64,000 bases of DNA from Shewanella halifaxensis HAW-EB4. GTDB lineage: Bacteria; Pseudomonadota; Gammaproteobacteria; Enterobacterales; Shewanellaceae. The notes beneath the pieces are model-generated. The model was not told the DNA's origin. It saw only the letters and a program-made list of their open reading frames with translations, and did not search any database. The stretch lies in NCBI RefSeq assembly GCF_000019185.1, contig NC_010334.1, positions 2,480,001 to 2,544,000 on the forward strand. Reading direction: 5' to 3'. Made by a program: the position numbers and the translations under genes. This document shows positions 26,246-35,450 of this stretch, piece by piece; positions within the stretch are counted from its first letter, which is position 1, and every line of letters begins with the position of its first letter.

Positions 26246-26575
26246 TTAGATACACTTAGCTGGTTTTGGAAGGCCCGCTATCTTGGTGGCCTGTTTTGCT
26301 GGACCAACAGGGAAGAGGGTATAGAGGTACTTAGAATTCCCTTTGTCAGCTCCAAGTTTAAGACCTATCGCTTTTACAAGCACCCTGATCGCGGGACTGG
26401 TCTTAAATTCTAGATAGAATTCACGAACGAAGTTAATCACTTCCCAATGTGCATCAGTTAGCTCTATCTTTTCCTCTTTGGCGATAATGACTGCTAACTC
26501 AGGCGTCCAATCATTTACCGACTTCAAATAACCTTGAGCATCGGTCTCAATCTGCTTTCCATTAAATTCTATCAT
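26246..26575 (-). CDS. tusE: Sulfur relay protein TusE (DsrC family)
   Basis: TusE receives persulfide sulfur from the TusBCD complex and passes it to MnmA for 2-thiolation of tRNA wobble uridine. The 109-aa product has the DsrC fold pattern and the C-terminal arm ending GLPKPAKCI. Only the last Cys is kept, as in TusE; dissimilatory DsrC has two. It is the last gene of the tusDCB-tusE operon, 1 nt after tusB. Confidence 0.93.
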   Translation of the reverse strand: MIEFNGKQIETDAQGYLKSVNDWTPELAVIIAKEEKIELTDAHWEVINFVREFYLEFKTSPAIRVLVKAIGLKLGADKGNSKYLYTLFPVGPAKQATKIAGLPKPAKCI

Positions 26576-26576
26576 T

Positions 26577-26858
26577 CTACCAACTAATTACTTTATCGTG
26601 CGTAAGGCTAAGCGCTACAAACTCGTTGTAGTTTACCAGTTTAATATCGTTCAGAAAGCCCATTAGACCACGAGCTTCAACATCTTCTTGCAAGGCAACA
26701 CAAGTATACTCAGATAGTTGTGATCGCAAAGTCTGCTTTAGCAAACTGTTTACGCCATTACCGGATAGTAAAATGCAATCCTGTTTGGTTGCATAACGTA
26801 AGCATGCTTTTAGCGCTGAACTCTGTTCGGGGGAGTCCTGTATGAGATGTAATATCAT
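26577..26858 (-). CDS. tusB: Sulfurtransferase complex subunit TusB
   Basis: A 93-aa DsrH-family subunit of the TusBCD hexamer. Start MILHLIQDSP is typical of the family. It overlaps tusC by 1 nt. The subunit is structural; it lacks the catalytic Cys of TusD. Confidence 0.9.
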   Translation of the reverse strand: MILHLIQDSPEQSSALKACLRYATKQDCILLSGNGVNSLLKQTLRSQLSEYTCVALQEDVEARGLMGFLNDIKLVNYNEFVALSLTHDKVISW

Positions 26859-27214
26859 CAGAAAACAATTACCTCATCGACACTTGCTAAGTGAGTCGAA
26901 ATCTCTGTGGCAGTTGCCATGGAAACGGCGATGCGAAAATTAGCTTCAAGTAAACCAAGCTCTTGCATCGATTCTTGGCAAACTAACACCGTATCAATAT
27001 CATAAAGTGATAGCGCACCGAGCGTTGCGATATAATCTTTGCAGCCAATGGACTCAGGATCTTGGTTTTTTAATAAGGTTAACAAGCCTTCATCAGTAAA
27101 TATGAGGCTAACTTCCTGCTCAAAACTAGCACTTAACAATGACAGATCAAGGCCCTCTCTGCCGTGTGCTGTGCCATGAGGAGCCTGCCTAAAGATAATA
27201 CAAAGTTTCTTCAC
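26858..27214 (-). CDS. tusC: Sulfurtransferase complex subunit TusC
   Basis: A 118-aa DsrF-family subunit (start KKLCIIFRQAPHGTAHGREGLD, which carries the PHG..GREGLD signature). It lies between tusD and tusB with spacings of 8 nt and a 1-nt overlap. Confidence 0.92.
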   Translation of the reverse strand: MKKLCIIFRQAPHGTAHGREGLDLSLLSASFEQEVSLIFTDEGLLTLLKNQDPESIGCKDYIATLGALSLYDIDTVLVCQESMQELGLLEANFRIAVSMATATEISTHLASVDEVIVF

Positions 27215-27222
27215 TAATGCTC

Positions 27223-27612
27223 CTAAAAACAGATAAGTCTGTCAGCTGTCTCAATACCAGTAACCAACTCACCCAAGCCACCCATAATAAATGGCGCTTG
27301 CATATTCCAGTGCAACTGTTGGTTTTCTTTTGCTTCTGACTCTGATAACACACCACGGCGCAGCGCGGCAGAGACACAGTTAATCAAGGCCACACCGTGA
27401 TTATCGTGTAAATCGACCCATGCCTGCTTTAGATCAAACTCGTCACTTGCGGGGCTATTGAGGCTATTCGTGTTAAGGACACCATCTTGATAAAAGAATA
27501 CTTTCTCAATCATGTGACCATTGTCTATCGCGGCTTTTGCGAATCGATACGCGCTGTAACTTGATGAACTTCCGTAAGCTGGAGAGTTAACCTGAATAAT
27601 AAATTTGCTCAT
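27223..27612 (-). CDS. tusD: Sulfurtransferase complex subunit TusD
   Basis: A 129-aa DsrE-family subunit that accepts sulfur from TusA at a catalytic Cys, here in LINCVSAALRRG. The N-terminal FIIQVNSPAYGSSSSYSAYRFA is characteristic. First gene of the operon. Confidence 0.93.
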   Translation of the reverse strand: MSKFIIQVNSPAYGSSSSYSAYRFAKAAIDNGHMIEKVFFYQDGVLNTNSLNSPASDEFDLKQAWVDLHDNHGVALINCVSAALRRGVLSESEAKENQQLHWNMQAPFIMGGLGELVTGIETADRLICF

Positions 27613-27669
27613 GGTAAAAAAAATGGCCCTGTAATAGGACCATTTTAACTCAATTAAATTTAATTGGTA

Positions 27670-28332
27670 TTAGTCATCGTTACCGATGCCCATTAAATGC
27701 AGTAGGGCGATGAATAGGTTCAAGAAATCTAGGTATAAAGAGATGGTTGCACGGATATAGTTCGTCTCACCACCACTCACAATACGACTCGTGTCGTAAA
27801 GGATGAAACCAGTCATCAACAGCGCGATACCGGCATTAAGCGCCATGAAAACCATGCCGTTACCAAGGAACATGTTAACCAACAGACCCACAACCATGAT
27901 CACAAGACCTGCGATCAGGAAACCACGCATGAAGGAGAAGTCTTTCTTGGTCGTTACCGCATAACCTGAAAGCGTAATGAAGATTACCGAGGTTAACCCT
28001 AATGCTTGCATGATCAGCTGTGGACCATTTGCCATACCAGCATAATGGTTAAGGATGTAGCCTAACGACGCACCTTGCATACCTGTGAACGCGAATACCC
28101 AAAAAAGACCGGCACTAGAGTCCGCTTTTCTTAGTGTCACAAATAAAAGGACTAAGCTACCAATAGATAGGCCTAGAGACATCATAGGGCTAATTGCTAA
28201 TGCCATCGCCAAACCTGCGCACACTGCAGAAAACGCTAGGGTCATAGAAAGCAGCATGTACGTATTTTTAAGCAGTTTGTTTACTTCAACTGAAGTACTG
28301 CTATACGCGGTTTGTTGTGTCATATCTTTCAT
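27670..28332 (-). CDS. yccA: Bax inhibitor-1 family membrane protein YccA
   Basis: A seven-helix inner membrane protein of about 220 aa. YccA of E. coli interacts with and moderates the FtsH protease. The end (HGGETNYIRATVSLY-like GGETNYIRATISLYLDFLNLF) matches YccA. ATG 28332 has GGAG 7 nt upstream. The order yccA-tus genes matches E. coli, although a 57-bp gap separates them here. Confidence 0.9.
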   Translation of the reverse strand: MKDMTQQTAYSSTSVEVNKLLKNTYMLLSMTLAFSAVCAGLAMALAISPMMSLGLSIGSLVLLFVTLRKADSSAGLFWVFAFTGMQGASLGYILNHYAGMANGPQLIMQALGLTSVIFITLSGYAVTTKKDFSFMRGFLIAGLVIMVVGLLVNMFLGNGMVFMALNAGIALLMTGFILYDTSRIVSGGETNYIRATISLYLDFLNLFIALLHLMGIGNDD

Positions 28333-28503
28333 ATCTTTCTCCGAAGACAAATTTTCAAGCCAATCTATTTGAACATGAGATAAACAAGGAGTTCCCCCAT
28401 CGTCAAAATGAGTTTTAATCGCTCGTTAGCTCATTGAATCATACAGTAGCCAACTCAAGGTATAAAGCGCTTAGCGCATAAAATAGCGTTAAGTTAAGCT
28501 TAG

Positions 28504-29406
28504 TTAATCAAGCCAGTCTTTATGTAATTTTTCACTATCACCTAAATAGTTCAGTACCCAAGCCATAGCGGGTGATTGATTGGTCGCGTTCCAAGCTAAG
28601 CAACACGGACTGGTCAGATTAGGTCGCTCAAGCTCTTTCTCAATCAGTGCCCCAGTTTTAATAAACGGAAATGCAAAATGAGCCGGCATGTATCCAATAC
28701 CTAGGCCTTCTCTAAAACAGTTAATCGCGCGGATCCAATCTGGGACAACAAGACGCCTTTGGTTTTCAAGTAACCAGGTCATTCTTTTAGGGATCTCGCG
28801 AGAGGTGTCTTCAAGGCATATAGAAGGGTATTGTCGCAATTCATCATCGGTTATGGGTCTATCAATATCGGCCAGAGGATGATTTTTGCCTACAAGAAAA
28901 TTCCATTCAATCTTACCCATGTCCCTAAAATGAAAGTCCCCGCCGACAGGTATTGCAGTTGTTGCGCCAATAGCAATATCACTTCGTCCTGTTGCTATTG
29001 ACTCCCAAACACCATTAAACACTTCGATGCGGATAATCAACTCAACATTATCGAAAGTTCGATAGAAGTCGGCGATTAAATTACTGATCTTATCGGCTCT
29101 AACGATATTGTCGAGTGCAATTGAAAGTGTAGGCTGCCAGCCATTAGCTACGCGAATGGTATCAGCCCGCATTGCATCTATGTCTGTTAACAGGCTCCGA
29201 GACTGTTTGACGAAGTGCTCGCCTGCCGGAGTTAAGCTGACACTTCTATGATGTCTAATAAATAAAACCACGCCAAGCTCTTCTTCAAGCTGTTTGACCG
29301 CATAACTTACGGCTGAAGGCACTTTGTGCAGTTTGTTAGCTGCAGCGGTAAAGCTACCGACACGGGCGACCATATCGATGAGTTGAAGGGATTGTTCTGA
29401 AAGCAT
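28504..29406 (-). CDS. punR: LysR-type regulator PunR
   Basis: A 300-aa LysR regulator: N-terminal HTH (SFTAAANKLHKVPSAVSYAVKQLEEELG) and an effector domain. It aligns closely with E. coli PunR (YdhB): VPSAVSY, NIVRADKISNLIADFYR, FRDMGKIEW, VVPDW. In E. coli PunR, with adenosine, activates punC. It is divergent from the punC-like gene. ATG 29406 is chosen by that alignment and an AGGA upstream. Confidence 0.9.
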   Translation of the reverse strand: MLSEQSLQLIDMVARVGSFTAAANKLHKVPSAVSYAVKQLEEELGVVLFIRHHRSVSLTPAGEHFVKQSRSLLTDIDAMRADTIRVANGWQPTLSIALDNIVRADKISNLIADFYRTFDNVELIIRIEVFNGVWESIATGRSDIAIGATTAIPVGGDFHFRDMGKIEWNFLVGKNHPLADIDRPITDDELRQYPSICLEDTSREIPKRMTWLLENQRRLVVPDWIRAINCFREGLGIGYMPAHFAFPFIKTGALIEKELERPNLTSPCCLAWNATNQSPAMAWVLNYLGDSEKLHKDWLD

Positions 29407-29536
29407 AGGCCACATCCTGCTGTGAGTTTTTTTGATAGCTAATGTGAAAAATAAACGTTTCACAGTAGTTTAGCAAGTGTTTAAACTGCGCGACTTTAAT
29501 AAATCCCGATTTAATTCTTTGCTGGTGAATTCTCCT

Positions 29537-30769
29537 ATGAATCTTAAATACTATATATTTCTTACCTATCTAGCGTTACTAAGTATGCTAGGTTTTATTG
29601 CAACCGACATGTATTTGCCTGCATTCAAAGCAATTGAAGACACAATGGCGGCGTCACCATCACAAGTCGCGATGTCTTTGACGTTCTTTTTAGCGGGCTT
29701 GGCTCTGGGGCAATTGTTATACGGTCCATTAGTAGAACGCTTCGGTAAGCGTAACTCACTCATTTTTGGATTAGTATTATTTTCGGTTGCTAGTTTTTCA
29801 CTGTCAATTAGTGACTCAATGTTAGTATTTAACATTTCACGCTTCATGCAAGCGTTAGGTGCTTGTTCTGCTGGGGTTATTTGGCAAGCAATTGTTATCG
29901 AGAAGTATGATGCTTCAAAGGCGCAAAGTGTATTTTCAAACATTATGCCGCTTGTGGCTTTATCGCCGGCTCTCGCTCCAATCTTAGGTGCATTTATTCT
30001 TGAATCTATGGGCTGGGAAAGCATTTTCGTTACCCTAACTATGATGTCTGTTGTCATGATCTTATTGACGGTATGGTTTGTACCTAGTGAAACCAAAGCG
30101 ATAAATCGTAAAAAGAAAGATATTAGCTACGTTAATATCTTCAAGAACACCAAGTATTTGGGTAACGTTGTGATTTTTGGTGCTTGTTCAGCGGCGTTCT
30201 TCTCTTACTTAACAGTTTGGCCAATGGTCATGGAGCAGCACGGTTTCGACGCAAAAGCGATCGGTTTGAGCTTTATTCCACAAACTATCATGTTCGTTTT
30301 AGGTGGTTATGCAAGTAAGACTCTCATTCGTAAAGTGGGTGCTGAAAACGCATTAAAGGTTTTGCTATCGGTATTTGGTCTATGTTCACTTGGTATTGTT
30401 GTCGTAACCATTTTGATTACTGGCTTGTCGGTATTCCCGCTGCTAGCGGTATTCTCGGTACTCGCTGCATGTAATGGTGCGATTTACCCAATCGTTGTTA
30501 ATGGTGCCTTGCAGCAGTTTCCTGAAAACGCAGCGAAAGCCGCTGGATTACAAAACTTTTTACAGATCAGCTTATCTTTTGGTGCTTCAAGTTTAGTGGC
30601 TATTTGGGCAACAAGTGGTGAAGTTGCCATTGGTTGGGGCATCATGATCTGTTCGTTTATTGTCTTTCTTGGCTACAAGCTACGTAATCACAATAACTGG
30701 AAAGAAGTTGGCGAAAATATTGTTATGCCAGATCCTGCTCGCATCGCAATCAATCAGGACAAGAATTAG
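29537..30769 (+). CDS. punC: Purine nucleoside MFS transporter PunC
   Basis: A 410-aa 12-helix MFS transporter, collinear with E. coli PunC (YdhC): MLGFIATDMYLPAFKAI, IMPLVALSPALAPILG, CNGAIYPIVVNGALQQFP. Start ATG 29537 gives the same N-terminus; an upstream TTG frame from 29477 is also open. Divergent from its regulator gene, as in E. coli. Confidence 0.88.
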   Translation: MNLKYYIFLTYLALLSMLGFIATDMYLPAFKAIEDTMAASPSQVAMSLTFFLAGLALGQLLYGPLVERFGKRNSLIFGLVLFSVASFSLSISDSMLVFNISRFMQALGACSAGVIWQAIVIEKYDASKAQSVFSNIMPLVALSPALAPILGAFILESMGWESIFVTLTMMSVVMILLTVWFVPSETKAINRKKKDISYVNIFKNTKYLGNVVIFGACSAAFFSYLTVWPMVMEQHGFDAKAIGLSFIPQTIMFVLGGYASKTLIRKVGAENALKVLLSVFGLCSLGIVVVTILITGLSVFPLLAVFSVLAACNGAIYPIVVNGALQQFPENAAKAAGLQNFLQISLSFGASSLVAIWATSGEVAIGWGIMICSFIVFLGYKLRNHNNWKEVGENIVMPDPARIAINQDKN

Positions 30770-30858
30770 TCAAACTGCTTTGTTGTTGGTCAAAGTGATA
30801 AATTCTTAGAATTATTACTTTACAAGCACAATAGAGCGCTATATTATTCGCGGCGTTC

Positions 30859-30949
30859 GGAGGGATGGCAGAGTGGTCGAATGCACCGGTCTTGAAAACC
30901 GGCATGGGTTTATAGCCCATCTAGGGTTCAAATCCCTATCCCTCCGCCA
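30859..30949 (+). tRNA. tRNA-Ser (TGA)
   Basis: 91 nt, class II with a long variable arm. Acceptor GGAGGGA/TCCCTCC, anticodon loop CTTGAAA (TGA), T arm AGGGTTCAAATCCCT and encoded GCCA. Confidence 0.96.
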
Positions 30950-30962
30950 CATTCTAGATGAG

Positions 30963-30992
30963 GCCCGTAGCAGAAATGCTACGGGCTTTTTC
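30963..30992 (+). terminator. Terminator after tRNA-Ser
   Basis: GCCCGTAGCA and TGCTACGGGC around GAAA, followed by T5. Confidence 0.92.
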
Positions 30993-30999
30993 GCATATT

Positions 31000-31070
31000 G
31001 GATTGCAGAGTTCAAGTGCAATGGGTTTATAGCATCGATATATAGGGTTCAAATCCCTATCCCTTCGCCA
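31000..31070 (+). pseudogene. Degenerate second copy of tRNA-Ser lacking the anticodon arm
   Basis: ATGGGTTTATAGC (31021-31033) and the 22-nt T arm/acceptor string (31043-31064) repeat 30904-30916 and 30922-30943. The D-arm part matches loosely (TTGCAGAGT). The anticodon arm is deleted, and one base in the acceptor differs. It lies just before the catabolic cluster. Confidence 0.8.
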
Positions 31071-31077
31071 CACATAA

Positions 31078-31106
31078 AGAAGCCCGCTATTTTATAGCGG
31101 GCTTCT
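31078..31106. terminator. Bidirectional terminator after the tRNA remnant
   Basis: AAGCCCGCTAT and ATAGCGGGCTT around TTT; it separates the tRNA locus from hsdA on the other strand. Confidence 0.8.
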
Positions 31107-31162
31107 TGCTATCTGGAGTTTACTGAACTGAACCCTAGGGTTCCTATTATTCAGTTAAGCGT

Positions 31163-31942
31163 CTAAAACGAATTGGCTCGCATCATTGCATCCATACCAC
31201 CATCGACAAAGAGCACACTGCCATGAATAAAACTTGCTTGATTTGATTGTAAGAACGTCACAACAGAAGCGATTTCTTCAGCTTCGCTATTACGACCAAT
31301 CGGTGCGACAAAATTACGAACGGCTTCTCCATAACGCGCATCGTCTTTAGAAGCTTGATGTAAAGGTGTTTCTACCGCACCGGGTGCAACGACATTAACA
31401 CGGATCCCGTTGCCACCCCATTTTACAGCCGTTTGACGACTCCAACTGGTTACAGCAAACTTTGACGCGGCATAAGCAATGTGAGCTTGTTGGTCTTCAT
31501 TAGCTAACTTCGTTGCTAGGGCCTCATCGCTATCAAGCATGGCTAGCGCCATCGGATGCGGCGCTGCTACTTGTTGATTCGCAGCCACAGAACCGATAAC
31601 AACGACAGAAGCTTGCTCACCTTGACGTAGTGCGTCATAGAGGCCAGTAACTAAAGACGTGACGCCAAAGTAATTAACTTCAACGATAAGTCCACAGTTA
31701 GGCGCAGTGACGCCAAGACCGGCGCAACATACTAATCCATCCAATACCCCATTAGACTGTTGATATACAAGGTCTATGGCGTTTTGACGGCCTTCAGCTG
31801 TGGATAGATCGGCGGCAATACTTGTGAAATTGTCATCCGTTTTGCGATCGATACCGATAATGGTGTGTCCTGCTTTTTCAAGTTGAGCGCAAACCGCAGC
31901 GCCAATGCCTGAAGCTGATCCTGTTACCGCAGTAGTAGGCAT
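31163..31942 (-). CDS. hsdA: 3-alpha-hydroxysteroid dehydrogenase / carbonyl reductase
   Basis: HsdA oxidises the 3-alpha-hydroxyl of bile acids and androsterone to the 3-ketone, the entry step to ring cleavage. The 259-aa SDR has TGSASGIGAAV at the start, catalytic YAASK and the distinctive AEGRQNAIDLV, NYFGVTSLVTGL, APGAVETPL and HGSVLFVDGGMDAMMR segments, which parallel Comamonas testosteroni HsdA nearly end to end. It stands alone on the minus strand at the left border of the cluster, with a weak copy of the cluster motif 105 bp upstream. Confidence 0.85.
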   Translation of the reverse strand: MPTTAVTGSASGIGAAVCAQLEKAGHTIIGIDRKTDDNFTSIAADLSTAEGRQNAIDLVYQQSNGVLDGLVCCAGLGVTAPNCGLIVEVNYFGVTSLVTGLYDALRQGEQASVVVIGSVAANQQVAAPHPMALAMLDSDEALATKLANEDQQAHIAYAASKFAVTSWSRQTAVKWGGNGIRVNVVAPGAVETPLHQASKDDARYGEAVRNFVAPIGRNSEAEEIASVVTFLQSNQASFIHGSVLFVDGGMDAMMRANSF

Positions 31943-32047
31943 ATTATTTCTCCTTTCATCGTTAGCAATACTTAGCGCTTAAAAAGTAAACTTTAAAGCG
32001 ATGGTAGATTTTGATACAGCCAGTATGCCGAGTGATAAGTTATGTCT

Positions 32048-32065
32048 CCTCGTTTAAAGAGACTA
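32048..32065 (+). promoter_or_regulatory. Cluster motif copy 1 (weak), upstream of hsdA
   Basis: CCTCGTTT-AAAG-AGACTA, three mismatches from CATCGTCC-N4-RGACTA; 105 bp before the hsdA start. Confidence 0.45.
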
Positions 32066-32068
32066 GAT

Positions 32069-33448
32069 CTATTCACTGTGAATTTGGTTTAACTTTGATT
32101 GAGTCGAAGAACTCACGTCAATATAGTTAGGGTCATTAGCTGTAAATATTTGGTTAAGCTTTATTAAAAGGAATATGGCGATAATTGTCGAAAAACTACT
32201 GAAAATTAGTGCATACCTCAATGATTCCTCGCCCATTCTAGGAGACAAAATATCACTAAGGCTGCCGACTAAAACAGGGCCAACTCCCATACCGAGAAAC
32301 GAAACTAAGATAGATTGACATGCAATAGCAACAGCTCTTTGATGAGCTGGGACTAAATTGGTGAGCAAACTAAAACAGGGACCAACCCACCATACAGAAA
32401 AGAAACTGGTTAAGGCGCAAGCAAACATCGCAACTGGCACGTTATGTCCAAAAATTAATATGGTTTGCTCACTTGGCCATAATAGATATAAGTACAGAGA
32501 GGTGACCCCAAGTATATGGCCAATAATCGGTAGTTGTAACGGTGAGGTCCGAACGCTGCGCTTATCTGCTAAATACCCGCCTAAAAGAATACCGATTGCA
32601 GCAGAACCTCCGCCGATAACTCCTGCAAGCAAACCTGCGTTGTATAACTCGAGTTGGTGGCTTCGCATTATGAACGTAATATTCCACATGCCGAACGCAT
32701 TTGCTGACATGGTTGCCATCGCACTTGAAAAAACGAGCAGTTTAAATCGTTTATGTGCCCACAGCGATCGTAATGTATCTGCTAAAGTTCCGTTGCTAGA
32801 GGTTAGTTCTGTTTGTACTGCGGTTAGGTTAGCTTGAGATTTGTGATTGAATTGACCTCTTTTCGGCTCTTTTACGAAAATGAAAAATACAGCAGAAAGT
32901 ATAAGAGCGGGAATAGAGAGCAGAAAAAAAGTATGTCGCCACCCCAGTTGACCTATGAGGTAAGCTCCAAGGCCTAATGCCAAAATAGAGGCGATTGTCG
33001 CGGCAGAGGTATAACAGCTAATGGCAAATGCACGCTTATTTAACGGATATAAATCGGCGATAAGAGACATTGAAGAGGAACCTATAGGGACTTCAGCCAC
33101 GGCGACTAACATCCGCGCCGCAACCAACATATAAAAGCCAACAGCAAACCCACATAACGCGGTTGCAAATGCCCAAGCTAAGGCGCAAAACGCCAATATT
33201 CTTGTTCGTGACTTTTTATCTGCTAACTGACCCGCGGGTAAGCCTAGCACTGCAAATACAACAGCAAAAGCCAGTCCAGACATCAAACCCATTTGTGTAT
33301 CGCTAGTACCAAACTCCAATTTAATGGGCTCAATCATCACTGCGATAATTTGTCTTCCGATGAACGTTTCACCATAAAACAACGTCAACAGCAGTAGCAG
33401 ACCATGTCGCTGCCACTGTGTTGGTTTACCGTCAGCAATTTTATTCAC
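32069..33448 (-). CDS. MFS transporter, Spinster-like; candidate steroid importer
   Basis: A 459-aa 12-helix MFS protein. TM1 reads TFIGRQIIAVMIEPIKLEFG and the loop GLPAGQLADKKSR carries the MFS signature. It is a paralogue of the 41632-40235 transporter, from which it differs by losing the TM1 Asp (FIGRQ against FIDRN) and the VGE Glu of the TM4 region (VAEVPIG). It follows the aldolase by 2 nt, so it is the last gene of the 37244-to-32069 operon, whose other genes degrade the steroid side products. Substrate inferred from context only. Confidence 0.8.
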   Translation of the reverse strand: MNKIADGKPTQWQRHGLLLLLTLFYGETFIGRQIIAVMIEPIKLEFGTSDTQMGLMSGLAFAVVFAVLGLPAGQLADKKSRTRILAFCALAWAFATALCGFAVGFYMLVAARMLVAVAEVPIGSSSMSLIADLYPLNKRAFAISCYTSAATIASILALGLGAYLIGQLGWRHTFFLLSIPALILSAVFFIFVKEPKRGQFNHKSQANLTAVQTELTSSNGTLADTLRSLWAHKRFKLLVFSSAMATMSANAFGMWNITFIMRSHQLELYNAGLLAGVIGGGSAAIGILLGGYLADKRSVRTSPLQLPIIGHILGVTSLYLYLLWPSEQTILIFGHNVPVAMFACALTSFFSVWWVGPCFSLLTNLVPAHQRAVAIACQSILVSFLGMGVGPVLVGSLSDILSPRMGEESLRYALIFSSFSTIIAIFLLIKLNQIFTANDPNYIDVSSSTQSKLNQIHSE

Positions 33449-33450
33449 GT

Positions 33451-34476
33451 TTAGGCAAGCTCTCTTGCCATATTCATTGCGGTATCATCAATCATATCTT
33501 CTTGGCCGCCAACAGTGCCACGTCTACCCAGCTCAAGCAATATATCTCTTGCTGGAACCCCATATTTTTTTTCGGCTCTTTGTGCGAACAATAAGAATGA
33601 TGAATAGACTCCAGCATAGCCTAAAGTTAGCGCATCTCTGTCGATTCTTATCGGTTGGTCCATCATTGGGGTAACGAGATCTTCTGCTACGTCCATAATG
33701 TCATATAAGTTAACCCCGTGGTGGACCTGCATACGTTCAAGTACGGCCACGAATACCTCTAATGGTGTGTTTCCAGCTCCGGCACCCAAACCAGCAACGG
33801 AACCATCTATACGTTCGGCGCCAGCTTCAATAGCTGCAAGGGAGTTGGCGATACTCATCCCCATATTATGGTGGCCATGAAAACCAATTTGCGTATCGCT
33901 TTTAAGCTCGCCCCGTAATCGCTCAATATGCGAAGTAACGTCTCCTGGTAGCATATAACCTGCAGAGTCGGTGCAGTAAATACAATTTGCGCCATAGGAC
34001 TCCATAAGTTTGGCTTGCTCAAGCAACTTCTCAGGGCTAACCATATGAGCCATCATAAGAAATCCTACAGTATCAAGGCCTAAATCTCTTGATAACGCAA
34101 TGTGCTGTCCAGATACATCGGCTTCAGTACAGTGGGTAGCAACTCGGATTGTATTAACACCAAGTTGATGTGCCATCCGTAAATGATCGACGGTACCGAT
34201 CCCTGGTAATAACAGTGCAGAAACCTTTGCTTGCTTCATTTTAGGGATCACGGCGCTTAAGTATTCTTCATCAGTGTGCGCAGGGAAACCATAATTTAGC
34301 GATGCACCGCCAAGGCCATCACCATGGGTAACTTCGATTAAAGGTACCCCCGCAGCATCGAGTCCTGTTGCTACATCAACCATCTCTTTCAAAGTAATTT
34401 GATGTTGGCGAGCATGCATGCCATCTCTTAATGACATGTCGTGTAAAATAACTTTTTTTCCCGTTAAATTCATCAT
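33451..34476 (-). CDS. tesG: 4-hydroxy-2-oxovalerate/2-oxohexanoate aldolase (TesG/HsaF)
   Basis: A class II aldolase with divalent metal that splits 4-hydroxy-2-oxoacids to pyruvate and an aldehyde. The 341-aa product starts with HDMSLRDGMHARQHQ (Arg and Asp of the active site) and has the metal pair in GFHGHHNMG and the DmpG signature LGAGAGNTPLE. It forms a channelling complex with the acyl-CoA-forming dehydrogenase next to it (6 nt gap). Called DmpG or BphI in aromatic pathways; here the steroid context suggests HsaF/TesG. Confidence 0.9.
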   Translation of the reverse strand: MMNLTGKKVILHDMSLRDGMHARQHQITLKEMVDVATGLDAAGVPLIEVTHGDGLGGASLNYGFPAHTDEEYLSAVIPKMKQAKVSALLLPGIGTVDHLRMAHQLGVNTIRVATHCTEADVSGQHIALSRDLGLDTVGFLMMAHMVSPEKLLEQAKLMESYGANCIYCTDSAGYMLPGDVTSHIERLRGELKSDTQIGFHGHHNMGMSIANSLAAIEAGAERIDGSVAGLGAGAGNTPLEVFVAVLERMQVHHGVNLYDIMDVAEDLVTPMMDQPIRIDRDALTLGYAGVYSSFLLFAQRAEKKYGVPARDILLELGRRGTVGGQEDMIDDTAMNMARELA

Positions 34477-34482
34477 GGACTC

Positions 34483-35406
34483 CTAGGCTAGCGCCGCTTC
34501 TTGGGTAACATTGTAATGGGGTTCAGGATTGAGCATTTTGGACGCTAGCATCTCTGCTGTTCTTGCTGCTGCGGCGGTCATTATGTCGAGGTTACCTGCG
34601 TACTTTGGTAAGTAATCTCCAAGACCTTCAACTTCTAAAAATATGGTGACTTTACGGCCATCAAATACAGGACCATTTTTAAGTGTGTAACCCGGTACAT
34701 ACTGTTGAACTTGTTCAATCATCTCGTGGACAGATGCTGTAATTGCCTGTTCATCAGGTTGTTCTTTTGTTAGGCAGTGAATGGTATCTCGCATCAATAA
34801 CGGCGGTTCAGCAGGGTTAATGACAATAATCGCTTTGCCTTTTTCTGCACCACCAATTTGTTCCACTGCGCCAGCCGTTGTACGAGTAAACTCATCAATG
34901 TTTTGCCGAGTACCGGGGCCTACAGAGCGGGATGAAACCGTAGCAACAATTTCGCCGTACTCTACCGCTTGTACTCGTGAAACCGCAGCAACCATTGGGA
35001 TAGTTGCTTGGCCGCCGCAGGTGACCATATTAATATTTTTTACATTTTCATCGAGTTGAGAAAGGTTAACCGGGGGAACGCAAAAAGGACCAATTGCCGC
35101 TGGGGTTAAGTCAATCATCACCACCCCTAATTCATTTAATTTTCGTGAGTTCTCTGCATGTACGTATGCAGATGTAGCATCAAAGGCGATTTTAATCTCA
35201 TCGGCTTCAACAAACGGCAGTAAGCCATTGATGCCGTCTGCGGTCACCTTCAGCCCGGCGGCTTTAGCTCTAGCTAATCCATCAGACTCCGGATCGATTC
35301 CCACCATCCATACAGGCTCAAGCACATCACTGCGCATTAATTTGTAGAGTAGGTCGGTGCCAATATTGCCAGAGCCAATCAGCGCACATTTTATTTTACT
35401 TGTCAT
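34483..35406 (-). CDS. tesF: Acylating acetaldehyde/propanal dehydrogenase (TesF/HsaG)
   Basis: Converts the aldehyde from the aldolase, NAD and CoA to acetyl- or propionyl-CoA. The 307-aa product has the Rossmann motif ALIGSGNIGTDLL, the catalytic Cys in NMVTCGGQATIPMV and the SSRSVGPGTRQNIDEFTRTT block. ATG 35406 (AGGA upstream) is chosen over an in-frame start at 35460 that overlaps the hydratase. Second of the hydratase–dehydrogenase–aldolase trio. Confidence 0.9.
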   Translation of the reverse strand: MTSKIKCALIGSGNIGTDLLYKLMRSDVLEPVWMVGIDPESDGLARAKAAGLKVTADGINGLLPFVEADEIKIAFDATSAYVHAENSRKLNELGVVMIDLTPAAIGPFCVPPVNLSQLDENVKNINMVTCGGQATIPMVAAVSRVQAVEYGEIVATVSSRSVGPGTRQNIDEFTRTTAGAVEQIGGAEKGKAIIVINPAEPPLLMRDTIHCLTKEQPDEQAITASVHEMIEQVQQYVPGYTLKNGPVFDGRKVTIFLEVEGLGDYLPKYAGNLDIMTAAAARTAEMLASKMLNPEPHYNVTQEAALA

Positions 35407-35450
35407 GTCGGTATTCCTTCTGTTATTTCCGTGCTGATGTCTAATCTGTG

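Noticed and set aside
29566..30096. 176-aa minus-strand frame
   Set aside because: Antisense to punC; no domain or RBS.
32358..32837. 159-aa plus-strand frame
   Set aside because: Antisense to the MFS gene.
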